64,000 nucleotides of DNA from Thraustochytrium sp. TN22 (GCA_013306675.1 JABLUY010000034.1:1-64000), one strand, 5' to 3'. Numbered from the stretch's first letter, positions 9,963 to 21,630 are shown. Notes: a model not told the origin generated them from the letters alone. Numbers and translations are program-made.

Positions 9963-10802
9963 CTCTCGCCGCTGGCTGACGGCTAGCTGCCGTGCCGCGC
10001 CGCGTTGCGCCTCGCCTCGCCGCGCCGCGCCGCGCTGCGCTGCGTACGCCGCTCGCGACCGCTGGCGCTGCCTCGCGTCTCGTCGCTCGCCTCGCCGAGC
10101 GAGGTTTGCTTGTTGGACGCAGCGATGGAGGGAGGGATGCAGCGCAACAGCGAGCGCCCGATGAACGTGCTCACGTCCAGCCGCCCGTCTGCCGCTGCTC
10201 TCGCTCCCCGCCGCGCCCGTGCCGCAGGAGGCGGGCGGCGGCTGCCAGCCTCGTGTTGCCCGTCTGCAGGCCTGCCTCCGTGCCTGCCTGCCTGTTTCTG
10301 CTTGGATGTCTGTCTGTCTGTCTGCCTGCCTGCCTGCCTGTGTACGACGCGACGCTGAGGCAGCAAGCCGGGCACGGCAAAAAGGCAAGCGGCGCTGTCT
10401 TGCCGCGCTGCGCGCACTTCCTGCCTGGCCTGCCGGTAGTACGGCTGTGCCACTGCCCGTCCTCGCTTCCCGCCCACGGCTCCGCTCCTGGCTGCTGCGG
10501 CCGGCGCCGAGCCCGCTCGTCCTCCTCCCTCCTCTTCCTTGCTGCAGCTGCTGCTGGTACTGCTCGTGCTCGCTGGAGCTGGAGCTGGAGCTGGAGCTGG
10601 AGATTGTCAGAGATGCGCCTGCGGCCTGGCCAGTCCGCCTTGGCCGCGACCACTGCGTTGGCAGCGGGGAGGTGGAGCTCGTCGGGAAAGCGGAAAGGTA
10701 GGGAGGTCCCGGCGAGCGGCTAGCCCGCGGCGGGCGCAGGCGAGCGCGCGCGCAACGCAGCACAACGCTGAGCCACCGCAGGAGCGAGCGAGCGAAGCTT
10801 GG

Positions 10803-10824
10803 GCTAGCTAGCTAGCTAGCTAGC
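10803..10824. repeat. (CTAG)n tract
   Basis: About five perfect copies of the self-complementary tetramer GCTA/CTAG. Similar tracts recur at 13083, 22454, 37423 and 47415. Confidence 0.85.
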
Positions 10825-11169
10825 GAGTGAGGGAGCTCGACAAATTAGCCTAGCTTGCTTGGCCGCTTGCTGCCGAAGGCCGCCCGCCAGCCAGCCGTGC
10901 TCGCACGCTCGCTCGCTCGCTCGCTCGCGCAGCGCTGCGCCTCGCGTCGTCGAGCCGTGGCGTCTTCACACAGCACCGTGGATGGAGCCGTCGATGATCT
11001 CTCAAGCTGAAGCTCGCTCCTCGTCGCGTGCTGAGCCGTGCTCTCCTTCTAACTAAGGGAGGTCCAGCTCGTCGCTCTTCAGCCCTCCGCTCTTCAGCTC
11101 ACCACAAGGCACAGCACAGGCAGGCAGACAGCTCTCGCTTGCCTCGGTCGCGGCTGCGGCTGGCTGCGC

Positions 11170-11170
11170 G

Positions 11171-11217
<47 letters not shown>

Positions 11218-11218
11218 T
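11170..11218. repeat. (TGCC)n microsatellite
   Basis: About twelve perfect copies of TGCC in the gene-poor region. Confidence 0.9.
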
Positions 11219-12224
11219 CACCTGCCTCTGTGAAGGCCAGCCAGCCCAGTCTGGCTGCCAGGCAGCGGCTCCGTCGGCCGCCGCGGCCGCCGTCGAGGCT
11301 GTGTTGTGCAGTGCAGTGCAGGCCTCGCCTCTGTCACTCACTGTCTGATCAGGCGGCGGCTCAGGCCGTCAGCGATCTGCTCGCTGATCGTACCCGGAGC
11401 CTGGAACCGAGCTCTGCCCTCGCCTCGCCTGCGCTCGCCTGCGGTGACGGCTCGCCTCCTTGGCTCTCCCTCGCCTCGCCGTCTGCCGGCCTCGCCGCCA
11501 CCCGCGCCACCCCTGCGCCGCGAGTGGCCAGCGGGGCCTGGCCGCCGCCCGCGCTGCCGCGCCCCGCGCCCAGCCAGAGCCGCCCCGGCGCCGCAGGCCG
11601 CCCCGCGCGCGCGCCCTGCGCAGCGAGGCGAGGCGAGCGAGGCGAGGCGAGCGAGGCGGCGCACCCCGGCGCACCCCGTCGTCACCGGCGGCGCACCCCG
11701 GCGCACCCCCTCCCTCCGGGGCCTGCCTGGCCAGTGTCAGCTGGGAGATGGAGGGCGGCGCGGCGCGGCGCGGCGCGGCGGCGCGCGGCGGCGCGCGCGC
11801 GGTTTGCGGCGGCGCGGGCGGGGCCTCTTTGCGGTCGAAGCTGGCGGGCGGCGGGCGGCTGAGCTGCAGTGCAGTGCGGTGGGGGCCTCGCGCAGCGTGG
11901 ACTTGGAGTTGAACTGGTTTGGATGGCGAACTGCGGCGGCCGGGCCCGCCACGACTCGGACGTGGACGTGGAGCCTGAGCGGCAAGATGGCTGGGCCGAC
12001 GACGCTGGGCCTCGTTGAGACCTGGGCGTGCAGCGGGAGGAGCGAGGGCGCGCACGGAGCGCCCTCGGTTGATCGATTGAGCGGCCAGGAGGCGCGCCAA
12101 CAGCCAGCCAGTCAGACACGTGGCTCACGACGTGAGCGAGCTGACGCAAGGGACAGGTTCGCGCCAAGTTCGCGGCGCAGCTCTCGTCTTGTCTTGTCTT
12201 GTCTCGTCGTTGGTGGTGGCTTGT

Positions 12225-12345
12225 CTCAGCTCAGCTCGGCCTCGGCTCGAAGTCGGCTCGGCTCGGCTCGGCTCGTGGTCGGCTCGGCTCGGCTCGACTC
12301 GACTCGACTCGACTCGGCTCGGCTCGGCTCGGCTTGGCTCGGGAC
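12225..12345. repeat. (GCTCG/ACTCG)n tract
   Basis: Roughly 120 bp of 5-bp units alternating between GGCTC and GACTC on the plus strand, preceded at about 12185-12210 by CTTGT units. Confidence 0.85.
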
Positions 12346-13082
12346 GGGGGGCAGGTGCAGACGTGCGCGGCCAAGCTCGCCGGGTCCGCCTGGCTCGCTC
12401 GCGCGTTGTGGCACGTAACTAGTTCTGAGCCGAGTCGGTGGCGGGCGTGGCCGAGTCGCGCAAGTGATGGAGCCGAATCGAGCTACCCGCCATGGCATGC
12501 CATGTCATCCGGGGGTGTTCCACACCGCTGGCGCGCGGCGATGATCGATCGCTGGCTCCCTCGCGGCCCTGGCAGTACTACCACGAGGCCCCGTCTTCCT
12601 GCCACGCAAGCATCCATGCCAGCGGCCAGCCACGCCGCGATCGGTTGTCTTGGCCCGATCTCGAGCTCTCGCGAGCAACCGCAGGTCCGCAGCCAACCCC
12701 ACCTCGTGGTCGCGCCGCTGCCGTGAGTGCGTGAGTCGAGGCGTGAGGCGTGGGGTGGGGCCTCCATCGACGCTACGCTTGCTTGGGTGCTCAGCTGCAG
12801 CAGCAGCATCGACGAAAAGGGCGGCGTCCTTCGCCTTGGCATGCCTTCGCGGCGCGGCGCCCACGCCTCGCGGTGCCTCACGTTCACGCCTGGCTGGCTG
12901 GCTGATGCTGCGGGCGGTGCAGCGGCGGTGGCGCCCTTCCTGCGCAGTGGCCAGCGCGGCGACGACCCACCGTCACCTTCGCGCCTGGCGACAGGAAGAA
13001 GATGGCAGGAGGCAGGACGTGCGTGTCGGAGGGAGGACCAGCTACTAGCCAGAGGGCCGCTAGACCTTGAAACGGAGACGCG

Positions 13083-13100
13083 AGCTAGCTAGCTAGCTAG
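13083..13100. repeat. (CTAG)n tract
   Basis: Four to five copies of GCTA/CTAG in the gene-poor region. Confidence 0.8.
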
Positions 13101-14903
13101 AGCGATCGTGGCCGTGAACCAGGTTGCTACGTCACAGCATGCAAGCCTCGTCAGACGAGACGAGGCGGCAAGCTACGGCGTACAGCTGTCAGGCTGGAAC
13201 TGCGCCGCTGCGGCCGACGCCGAGGGACCGCCGACCGGTGCCGCGGCAAGGCAACCGCGAGCAAGCTTGCTTCCATCCATCCTTTCAATCCTTCCATCCT
13301 CATGCAAAGCCTTGTGCTCCAGGCGTCAGTTGCGCCTCACTTCAGCGAATCAGCGGCCACGGAAGGCGCATCTGTGGCTATTGCACGTCCAAGAACATAC
13401 GGCCGCCAGTCCTGGCGGTGGCACGGCCGCTGCAGGGCGTCTCGTCGTTGCTGTTGAGATGACATGACTCCGTCCTTCCGCTGCCAGGCTAGGCCCTAGG
13501 GCCTAACTAGCTAGCTGGCGACCCGGGTCCGGGCCGCCGGCCGCCGGTTCTCGCTCGAGCCTGAGCCTGAGACTTCTCGGCATCTGCGGCGGAGTTTCCG
13601 AGCAAGCGAGACTTTTTTCGGTGCCGGACGGTCCGCCACCAACTGGCCAAGGTCAGCGAGCCTGTACACCAACGTTCGGAAGCCCCGGATGCTGATAGCT
13701 TCAAACAAGCTCTCTCCCACCCTCCCTTACGCATGCGAACCCGTCATCAATCTTGGCCGCCTCGCTCTGTGAACCGCCCGCGAAGCACGAGGGCGGGCTT
13801 CTTCAACCTTTGGCGGCTAAACGTAAGCTCCAACTTGAACTGCTCCAAACTTCGGTCGTGCTTGGCGTTGTCGCGCGTCCTGGTGCATCGCGCCGCGTCG
13901 CATCGCGTCGCGTCGCGTCACCGGCCACGGCACCGCGTCACCCACCCTTCCGCGGGCTCCCGGGGTCCTGGCAGCTTCGTCCGTCCGCAACTGGAAAGCG
14001 ATCACGAGCAGAGATGCACGGGTGGGCTGTTACAGCCCCAAGCCAGCCAGCCTTTGCTGGCTCGTCACCTTGGCATTTTCCGAGACTCCGAGTCCGAGCA
14101 ACCATCATGAACCATGGCTTGGCCAGGCCTGGCCAGGGACGCTTCCTTCGCAGTCGCAGTCGCACGTGCGCGGCGCTGCTGGCTGCCCGGCTGGCTGGCC
14201 AGGAGCCTCATCACCCAAATCTCGCAGCCAGCCACGCCATGGCTGCCCTCTTCTTCGCAGCCGCCGCCAGGCAGGCTGGCTAGCTAGCACGACATATGAC
14301 GCAAACTCGCGCGCTCTGCTCCTGGAGGCAGGGCTCATCCGGGAGGCCCGCAGTCAAGTGGCCGCATCCTCCAGCGTTGCGCAGCCATCGAGCCACCCGT
14401 GACCGAGTCACGACTCGGATACATAGCTTACATACAACACTCTCAGGCTGTCTGCCAGCGCACAGCCTGCCTGCAAGTGCCTGCCAGCGGCAAGCGATCG
14501 ATCGCACAAGCGCAGCGCCTACAGAGTCCAGACCAGACCACGGGCGCCACCCGGAGCTGGCGCTTCTGCGGAGCCGGCGCCCGTCGGCCTGGCTGGCAGT
14601 GCCCGGGAACCAACCAACTTGAAGAGGCGCAACCAACACGCCGCCGACACTGCACGTGAAGCTTGCGCCATGCGCCGCGACCGGCCACACTACGGCGCGT
14701 CGCCGCGGTGAGCGCCGCCACCTGCGCCGCTGCACTGCACTGCAAGCAAGCGCACAAGGCTCGACTGGTCACCGAGTTCGCAGCCTGAGCTGTATCTAGC
14801 CAGCTATAACCCCTCGGAAACGCCTAGGATGGTGGCTAGCCAGCTTCCCTCCGCCTGACGTCCGATCCACCATCGCCAGAGTGAGCGAGCGAGCGAGGGC
14901 TCT

Positions 14904-14921
14904 CTCTTAGCTAGCTAAGAG
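14904..14921. repeat. 18-bp perfect palindrome with CTAG core
   Basis: CTCTTAGCTAGCTAAGAG is its own reverse complement, built around the recurrent CTAG tract. It could form a cruciform or be a dimeric protein site; no function can be assigned. Confidence 0.8.
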
Positions 14922-16925
14922 CCCCAGCGTCTCGCTCTTAAACCTAAAACATTGCTGACTGCTGCCAGTACCGCCACCCAGCCGGAGCCTTCAAGTTGTT
15001 CGTGTTCGCTCGGTCGCGGTCGGTCACGGCCAGCTTCGCAGCTAGGCCTAGCTTACAGTTGGCTCGGCTAGGCAGAGCTAGATCGTTCACGGCTCGCCAA
15101 ACTGCGGCCTCGCTGCGACGCGACTTGGAGAGGCCGGTCAAACCTTCCGCCTAGCCAATAGCCGCCACCATCGTTCGCCTTCCGCCAGCGAGTCCGGCTC
15201 CCAGTCAGTCTCCTGCTTGGCGAGGTTCAGGGCGAGTTTACCATTGCTGGTAGAGTTCACCGTTCACGGTCGCAGTGCAGCGCGTGCAGCCACAGTGCGC
15301 TGACTGCCTGGGTGCTGGACCAATGCTGGTAGTACCTCTCCTGCACGCCATGGCTTCTGTGGCCCGTGGGCTCAGGGCTGCGTCGTGGGAAAGACCGCCG
15401 ACTTGGAAGTTGGAAGCCCTACCAGAGCCTGCTGGCCACCGCGGTCGTTGGTGGAAGGAGCGCGAGACAATAGGCAGCCTGCCACGGCAGCCACGCCACG
15501 TCAGATGCCTCGTTGCTCTGGCAGCCTCGCTTGCTGCTGCACCAGCAGCGCCCTGGCTTGTCACGCATGATAATCTGCCAGCTAGGCGATGGGATCGAGC
15601 ACGACGGGTTCCAACGTCCGGCAGCACCTCCCGAGACGTTGCCGTGGCCCCGGCAGCGCAGAACCTCCCGAATTCTGTGGGCTGCGCCGTGCCCCCCCAC
15701 GCGCGCGCGCCTTCCGCACCCGACCAGCGCGCTAGGGACGCGCGGGGGGCGGCCCTCGAGTGCAGCGGAGCCGGCGGCCACGACTTGCGCCGGCCGCGCA
15801 GTCACGGTCTCGGCGCAGACATCATCCGAGTCCGAGTGGCAAAGGAAAGCTTTGCGCCGCACGACGGGGACCCGCGCTTGGCTCTGCAGGCGGGCGCTCC
15901 GCTTCGTAGCCAATAGTTCCTCACTGTCACTACGTCGCAGCCCGGCCACGCGAGCTTCAATAGATCACCCCGGCCGGGCGCCTGTGGCGTGGCTGCCAGT
16001 GCGATGCAGCTTGCGCTCCAGCCTCCAGTGCCAGTGATCATGAGCTGTGATGAAAGGCCGCCGCACACATTTTGAAGCCCGTGAACCAGCAAGCCTTGCT
16101 CTAATAAGAGGCTAGACTCGGACGGTCCAGAGACGAGAAGAGACCGGGCCAGAGTCGCCAGACCGTGCTGGTAGACGGGCCCAGACGGTCCGGCTGCCGT
16201 CGTCGCGCGAACCGCGCAGCTCTGCGTAGCGTAGCGGGGGGCCGGGCGGTGGCCAGCCAGCCGCAGCAAGACGCGCAGCGTGCACCGCTCGAAGCCTCGG
16301 CCACGGGCAAGCCCCCCACAGGCAGCTAGTCGTGCGCCAAGCGGGTAATCATTCCATCTGCCTTTCGCTCTCGCTCTCGCTTCCTGCCGCTCTCGTGGCG
16401 CAGCGCTTCCCAGCTGATCTGATAGCAAACAAACAAGCTCTTTGGCTTTACAATTCCCTCTCACTTCATGTGAATTCGAGTCGGCGTTTGACGATAAATT
16501 GAACTGGCGTGACGGCCCCAGCGGGGGGGGACGGCGGCCCTGGCCTTGCTGATTTTTGTTTAGCAGCGTGGAAACCGGAGCGCGGCAATAGTGCCTCCTT
16601 CCAAGGTTTCTTTTCTTCTACGCGGCCTTGCTTGGACGCTCAAAGCTTCCACGTCGCGTCCAGGCTCGCTTGTTGCGTCCAGGCTTTCTCCCATGCTCCG
16701 AGTTGCTCGCTCGCCCCGAGTCGCCCGTTTTGTCCTGGATCCAGGCTCGCTTGACTGTTGACCTTCCAAACCGGCGCGCTCGCAGTGGCAGCTCCTTGAT
16801 CCAACCCGCGCGTTGTGCCCAAGAGCTTCTGCGTCTTAGGTAGGCCAAACTCGGCAGCTGGCCATGGCTGGCATGCCAGCCAAGATCGAACGAGACCGTG
16901 ACTCTGATAAGGCTAACTTTTACAG

Positions 16926-19900
16926 TTAGCGCTCAGGCTCGCCTGCGAAGAAGTGATGGAAGGTGACGAGGTGCATGAGCGCAGCGCTTTGCGGCCGGCC
17001 GTCCAGCGATTTGGCTCGCAACAGGTGGTCCAAGGCGCGCTCTAGCGTGTAGACCTGCTCGGCCGTAATGTCGGAAGCGACGCGGCGCGGGGGCTGCTCC
17101 AGGGCAGCGACCGGTGGCATCTCCTCCTTGCGCCAGTCCGTGCGAAATGGGATGCGATCGTCAACGCTCCACACGAGGCAACGGCCGTACATGGCATGCG
17201 AGCTGCTCAGCTGCGTCCGCAACTGAATGAAACGCTGCTGGTGCTGCTGGTGCTGCTGGTGCTGGTCTTGCGACGCGAGCGGGTCGCCGGGCCCGCGCGA
17301 GGAGGCGACCGCCATCTCGATCCACAGGGCGTCCACCTCAACGATGCGGATGGCCCACTCGAAGCAGGTCCACGCCTCGTGGAGGAGCGCGCTCCAGGCC
17401 GCGGCGCCCAGCGAGGCGCGCAGCGACAGCACGCACGAAAACGCGAGCTGGCCGATGCGGAGCAGCAGCTTGGACGCGCGCTGTGAGAGGTTCGCGTGGA
17501 CGTCTGGGTCATTCGCGTCAAAGCACCGCCCGCGCGAGTGCCCGCGCACCAGATCGTGATTCATGTGCGTTTGAAAGAGCGTGCAGGCATCACGCACCGA
17601 CCCGAGCGCGCGCTGCAGCTCCGCCTCCGTCTCGGGTGGCGCCGGATCCCAGCGCATCGCCAGCCCGGCACGCCACCGCTGGTACTCGCGCGCACTTGTC
17701 GGGCGCTGCTCCACCGCGCTGCGGTCCTCGACGCGGCTCGAGAGCACCACGGGAGGCGGCAGCTCCGGCCGCCCGTGCGCAAAGGCCTCCAAAATACAGC
17801 TCGCCAAGTCCAGGTGGATGAGCGGGTTTTCCGGGTCCACGCCCAGGTTGCGCACGATCGTCTCGGCCGCGCGCGCAAACTCGCGCCGCTGCCGGTACAG
17901 CTGCGTCAGGTTCTGCAGCGTGCGCCCATGGTTCGGGTCGCCCGCAAGCGCGCGGTTAAAGAGCGCCTCCGCCTCCGCCAAGTTGGCCAGCGTGTGGTAC
18001 TTGAAGTTCGCGTAGTCCTTGAGGCAGTTTGTCAGGCCCGGGTCCGCCTCCAGCGCTTGCCGCAGGCAGTAGTCAATGTGCTGCAGCAGCACGCAGGTGT
18101 CTGGGTGCAGCCGCCACTTGCGTGTGCTGCGCGCCAGCAGCGTTTCGGCATCCACCAGGGCGCCCTCCTCCATGGGCACTGCCGCGTGCAGCGCCAGCAC
18201 GTGCGCCTCCACCGCCGGCCGCACCGAGTGCCCGTCCTGCTGCCAGTACGTGTACAGCTCCTTGCCAAGGTAGTACCAAGACCGCGCGTGCTTCCGGTTC
18301 ACCTGCAGCGAGTGCAAGAAGTCCGCGACGCCCGCGCCGCGCTCGCCCTCGCCAAAGGTGTCGTGAAAGTAATTCAGCAAAAACCCGCGGTTGCATAGCA
18401 GTCGCACGTTGCCCGGGTCCACGCTCAAGCCCGCATTGAACGACTTGAGTGCGAGCCGCGCCAGCCGATGCGCCTCCTTACGCTTGCCGTGGCCCAATTT
18501 CGACAGCGCCCGGATAAACAGGTCCGTGCCCTCCGCGTACTGCATGATGGGCAGCAGGTGCACGGACCCGGCCACATCCACCAGATCGTTGCGCTCAAAG
18601 GGCTCCAGCCAGTCGAAGCAGCTGCGCCCCGACGACGACGCCGTCGACGCCGCCACAGACGCTGCCGTGGCGCCCGCGTCCGAAGACGCCAAGGCCAAGG
18701 CGGCCGCGCCCGGCGCTCCCCGCGCCATGGCCAGCGCCGGCGCCAGCGTCGCACGCGCGCTCGGTCCCGCCAGCACGCTCGAGTCCTCCGAGTCGGAACT
18801 GCCCATGCGCGAGAGAGTCCCGGGGTCCAACGAGGTCAGCGAGACGTCTGAGGCGGACCGCCCCGAGATCGATGAAGACGCGCCAGAGTTCGCCGACAGG
18901 AACTGCGCCAGGCCCGTGAATGAGGAGGACGACCGCGTGTCCCCCACACGCCGTGCCCTCGGCTGGCCCACGCTCCCTGGCGGCGCCTGAAGCGCTGACC
19001 GCACCGCCTCCTGGCAGCTCGGGGACAGCACGATTCCGCACATGGCCTGTACACGCACAAAAAGCTCCGCCGGGCTCACGCACCGCTTCCATAGGCAGTT
19101 GCAGCACTGACAGCGCACAGCGCGCTCTGCTGGAGCCTGCAGGCCTGCGGCCGTTCCCGCATCGTTCACGGCGTCTGCGCCACCAAAGCACGCTTCGTCC
19201 ACCGCAGAGAGTGTCGTGTGCAAGCCACCGTCGCCCTCCACGGCGAACAAGAAGCGATCCTGCAGCAGCAACGGGAGCCGCCGGCACCAAAAGTTGCGCC
19301 TGCCGGCCAGCTCGCGGTCTTCCTCGGCGCGCTCCGCCTCGTCGCGGCCCGAAGATGGCGAGGACGCGGCCATGGCCTCCGTGAAGCTTGGCCGCGCCCG
19401 CGCCGCAGGCCACGCCCCGCACGAGCACGCGGTGGCACTTCCTCCCTGCGGAGACATGCCGCCGCCGCGGCTCGCAGCCGCCGTCACACCCGTGCACGTG
19501 GTGAGTCCGAGAATCTGGTTCAGGGTTTCACGCACCGCAGCCAGGTACGGCGTCATGACCGCCGTGCGCACCTCGCTGCGCACGCTGCGCTGCGCGCCGC
19601 GCACCAAGAGTTTGGTCACGCGCGCCGTCGCCTCCAGCAGCAGCTCCCGCTGCACATGCGGCCGACCCTTGGCTCGCGCACAGACCACGCCCAGAAATCG
19701 CATGTTGACACCGTGCTCGTGAAAGATCTCCGCAACACGCCGAGACGAGGCGCGCTGCAGGGCAGGCGCCACGGCGCTGGCCGCCATCTCACGCGTCAGC
19801 TTCTGCACCACGTCCGGAACGGCCCTTGCGAGCATGTCCCGCATAGCGTTCAGGGCGTCCTGCTCGAAGCGGTCGGGCCCCGCCGCTCGCGCTGCGCCGC

Positions 19901-21341
19901 TTGCGCCGCTTGCGCCGCTTGCGCCGCTTGCGCCGCTTGCGCCGCTTGCGCCGCGTACCCCGCCGCCGCCGCTGCCTGACGAGAAGCGCGAGAACACGTC
20001 ACTGGACAGCGCCGTGCCCGAGGCGCGCACCAATTCTGGCCGCATCCGATGTACAAGGTGGTTCGAGATTGCAACGCGGTGCGCGCCTGTACGCCGCTGC
20101 GACGTGCTGCCACCTGCATGCGCGCCCGCCGCCTGTGCCGCTTGTGTCTGTGCGCCGGTCCCGTCCTCAGCCGCGATGAGAGACTCCAGCAGGCGCGCAG
20201 GGGGCTGCGCCGGGAAGAGGCGCGCAAAGTCCACGACATAAAAGCGCTCGGTGTCGCCAATACTGCACCGGTGCACCTCCATGTCGCAAGGCATGTGCAA
20301 CATGACCGACTGCGCGCCCTCGCCGCCACCGCGCCGGCTGCCGCGAACATGCACAGGATGCTCCGCCAGATTCAGTGCGCGGGCTGCAGCCTCCATCAGG
20401 CTAGCCGCCTCGCCCTCGCCGTCCACGCCGCGCCCAATGTGCATGCCACCGTCGCTTGATCCGTAGCACAACGTCTCCTGGCCATGGATGGGCAGGACCG
20501 ACATGGCCACCAACTTGTAGCCGCGGTACTTGATGACGCAGAGCAGCGGCAGCGCGAGCCGCGGTACGGATGCGTTGAAGAGCGCCGCCAGCCCCTTCAT
20601 CTGGTGGTTCGCCTCCTTGCTCGCGAACTCCGACGATCCGTAGAACCCATGCACGTCAAGCGGGAACCGGAAGAAGACGTTGCCAGCCACGTACTTCTCG
20701 CCACCCGCGTAGCCGCCCACCTCAACGGGCTTGATGGTCTTGCGGTCCGGCGGCAGGTGCTTCTCGCTAATGATGACCTTGCCGTACACCAACGCCGCAT
20801 GCCGAAAGTCCTGCACTAGCGCCGTCAACTGCTGGAAGGTCTCGTCCTCGAGCAGCACTGTCTGGTCCCGATGCACGACCTCGATGAGCCGCTGGAACTC
20901 CGCATCGAAGCCGCTGTCGAAGCTGCCCAGGTCCAGAGGGTGCGCCGACGATCCCGACGTACTCGAGCGCACGCTCCCTGCCGTGGACGGCGACGTCGGC
21001 GGCGGCGGCGGCGGTGGCGGCTGCGGTGGCGGCTGCGTTCTCCTCCTCATGGGCGGCGCGCTCTGCGTCTGTGCTAACCCGAACGCCGCATCTGGAGAGC
21101 GGCGGGCTGCGAAGTCCAAGTAGCCTTCCGCCCGCCCGCCTGCCCCGCTGCGTTGTGGCGAACGCGGCGTGGACGGCGACCACGAGGCGGATGCCGCTGC
21201 CGCGGCCTGTCCTGGCCGCTCATCCGAGTCCTGCCGCCGCGCGACACCGTCGCCGGCCGCGGACGCGCGCTCGTGCTCTAGCACGGACGGCAGCCGGCCC
21301 GCGCCGGCCCGCGCGAAGTCCGCGTAGCCGCGGCCGGACAT
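16926..21341 (-). CDS. Clu-domain-like protein with C-terminal tetratricopeptide repeats
   Basis: This encodes 1471 residues. After a Pro/Ala-rich N-terminus, residues about 190-430 resemble the Clu region of clustered-mitochondria/eIF3-associated proteins: GYAGGEKYVAGNVFFRF, MKGLAALFNASVPRL followed by a CVIKYRGYKLVAMS-VLPI-YGSSDGG stretch, and later HRMRPELV. A second block about 500-620 (FHEHGVNMRFLGVV) matches the region after the Clu domain in those proteins. The C-terminal part, about 960-1200, carries TPR-type helices (NHGRTLQNLTQLYRQ, ENPLIHLDLASCIL). Canonical Clu proteins bind mRNAs for mitochondrial proteins; whether this divergent one does is unknown. A coding 9-bp repeat gives a (GAS)n run. 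A longer frame reaches 21623 only through GTG. A pyrimidine-rich CTCGCAG lies 18 bp upstream of the ATG and could be a 5' UTR splice acceptor. Confidence 0.82.
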   Translation of the reverse strand: MSGRGYADFARAGAGRLPSVLEHERASAAGDGVARRQDSDERPGQAAAAASASWSPSTPRSPQRSGAGGRAEGYLDFAARRSPDAAFGLAQTQSAPPMRRRTQPPPQPPPPPPPPTSPSTAGSVRSSTSGSSAHPLDLGSFDSGFDAEFQRLIEVVHRDQTVLLEDETFQQLTALVQDFRHAALVYGKVIISEKHLPPDRKTIKPVEVGGYAGGEKYVAGNVFFRFPLDVHGFYGSSEFASKEANHQMKGLAALFNASVPRLALPLLCVIKYRGYKLVAMSVLPIHGQETLCYGSSDGGMHIGRGVDGEGEAASLMEAAARALNLAEHPVHVRGSRRGGGEGAQSVMLHMPCDMEVHRCSIGDTERFYVVDFARLFPAQPPARLLESLIAAEDGTGAQTQAAQAAGAHAGGSTSQRRTGAHRVAISNHLVHRMRPELVRASGTALSSDVFSRFSSGSGGGGVRGASGASGASGASGASGASGAARAAGPDRFEQDALNAMRDMLARAVPDVVQKLTREMAASAVAPALQRASSRRVAEIFHEHGVNMRFLGVVCARAKGRPHVQRELLLEATARVTKLLVRGAQRSVRSEVRTAVMTPYLAAVRETLNQILGLTTCTGVTAAASRGGGMSPQGGSATACSCGAWPAARARPSFTEAMAASSPSSGRDEAERAEEDRELAGRRNFWCRRLPLLLQDRFLFAVEGDGGLHTTLSAVDEACFGGADAVNDAGTAAGLQAPAERAVRCQCCNCLWKRCVSPAELFVRVQAMCGIVLSPSCQEAVRSALQAPPGSVGQPRARRVGDTRSSSSFTGLAQFLSANSGASSSISGRSASDVSLTSLDPGTLSRMGSSDSEDSSVLAGPSARATLAPALAMARGAPGAAALALASSDAGATAASVAASTASSSGRSCFDWLEPFERNDLVDVAGSVHLLPIMQYAEGTDLFIRALSKLGHGKRKEAHRLARLALKSFNAGLSVDPGNVRLLCNRGFLLNYFHDTFGEGERGAGVADFLHSLQVNRKHARSWYYLGKELYTYWQQDGHSVRPAVEAHVLALHAAVPMEEGALVDAETLLARSTRKWRLHPDTCVLLQHIDYCLRQALEADPGLTNCLKDYANFKYHTLANLAEAEALFNRALAGDPNHGRTLQNLTQLYRQRREFARAAETIVRNLGVDPENPLIHLDLASCILEAFAHGRPELPPPVVLSSRVEDRSAVEQRPTSAREYQRWRAGLAMRWDPAPPETEAELQRALGSVRDACTLFQTHMNHDLVRGHSRGRCFDANDPDVHANLSQRASKLLLRIGQLAFSCVLSLRASLGAAAWSALLHEAWTCFEWAIRIVEVDALWIEMAVASSRGPGDPLASQDQHQQHQQHQQRFIQLRTQLSSSHAMYGRCLVWSVDDRIPFRTDWRKEEMPPVAALEQPPRRVASDITAEQVYTLERALDHLLRAKSLDGRPQSAALMHLVTFHHFFAGEPER
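19894..19956. repeat. Coding 9-bp tandem repeat
   Basis: About seven copies of GCGCCGCTT within the Clu-like gene encode a (Ser-Gly-Ala)n linker. Copy number should be length-polymorphic. Confidence 0.9.
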
Positions 21342-21630
21342 GGAGAGCGGAAGGCCGTCTGCGAGGAAAAAGGCGCAACCAGGCAGGGCTGCGGCAGCGC
21401 TGCAGCGCGTCCGGGAACTTGACTTGGAGCGACGAGCGGCTGCACCAGGAGCCCTACGCAACGCAACTAACACCGCGTCCAATGAAAGACGAGCGCGACG
21501 CCGAGTCGGCTTGAAGATCTGCCAGTAAGACCCAGGCGTTTGGTACCGGACATGTAATTCATGTGAACGTTTTGCTGGTGGGGTACCTGCTCGAGGATGA
21601 CGCTCATGCTCGAGAAAAGACACTCAGACT

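Larger units (their letters stand above)
8965..16925. other. Gene-poor 8-kb region rich in short tandem tracts
   Basis: No open frame here shows a recognisable domain, ordered protein-like composition or plausible start. The long frames on both strands are Arg/Ala/Pro/Ser low complexity of the sort stop-poor GC-rich DNA produces. It holds many short tandem tracts: (GTCTC)n about 9897-9962, TGCC/TGTC runs about 10265-10345, (GGAGCT)n about 10575-10603, (GCTA)n at 10803 and 13083, (CTCG)n about 10907-10928, (TGCC)n about 11170-11218, and GCTCG/ACTCG tracts about 12225-12345. Most read pyrimidine-rich on the plus strand. It may be the extended upstream region of the polyglutamine gene, a non-coding RNA locus, heterochromatin, or a heavily spliced gene I cannot resolve. 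Confidence 0.55.

Noticed and set aside
8799-9986. 395-codon plus-strand frame in the gene-poor block
   Set aside because: Runs antisense through the start of the polyglutamine gene and then through simple repeats; Arg/Ala/Ser low complexity.
11306-12418. Overlapping long frames on both strands around 11.3-12.4 kb
   Set aside because: Several frames are open at once and are made of short tandem repeats, so openness is a composition effect.
15238-16464. Frames of 130-220 codons on both strands at 15.2-16.5 kb
   Set aside because: No ordered segments or domain motifs and no consistent strand; could hide exons but none can be supported.
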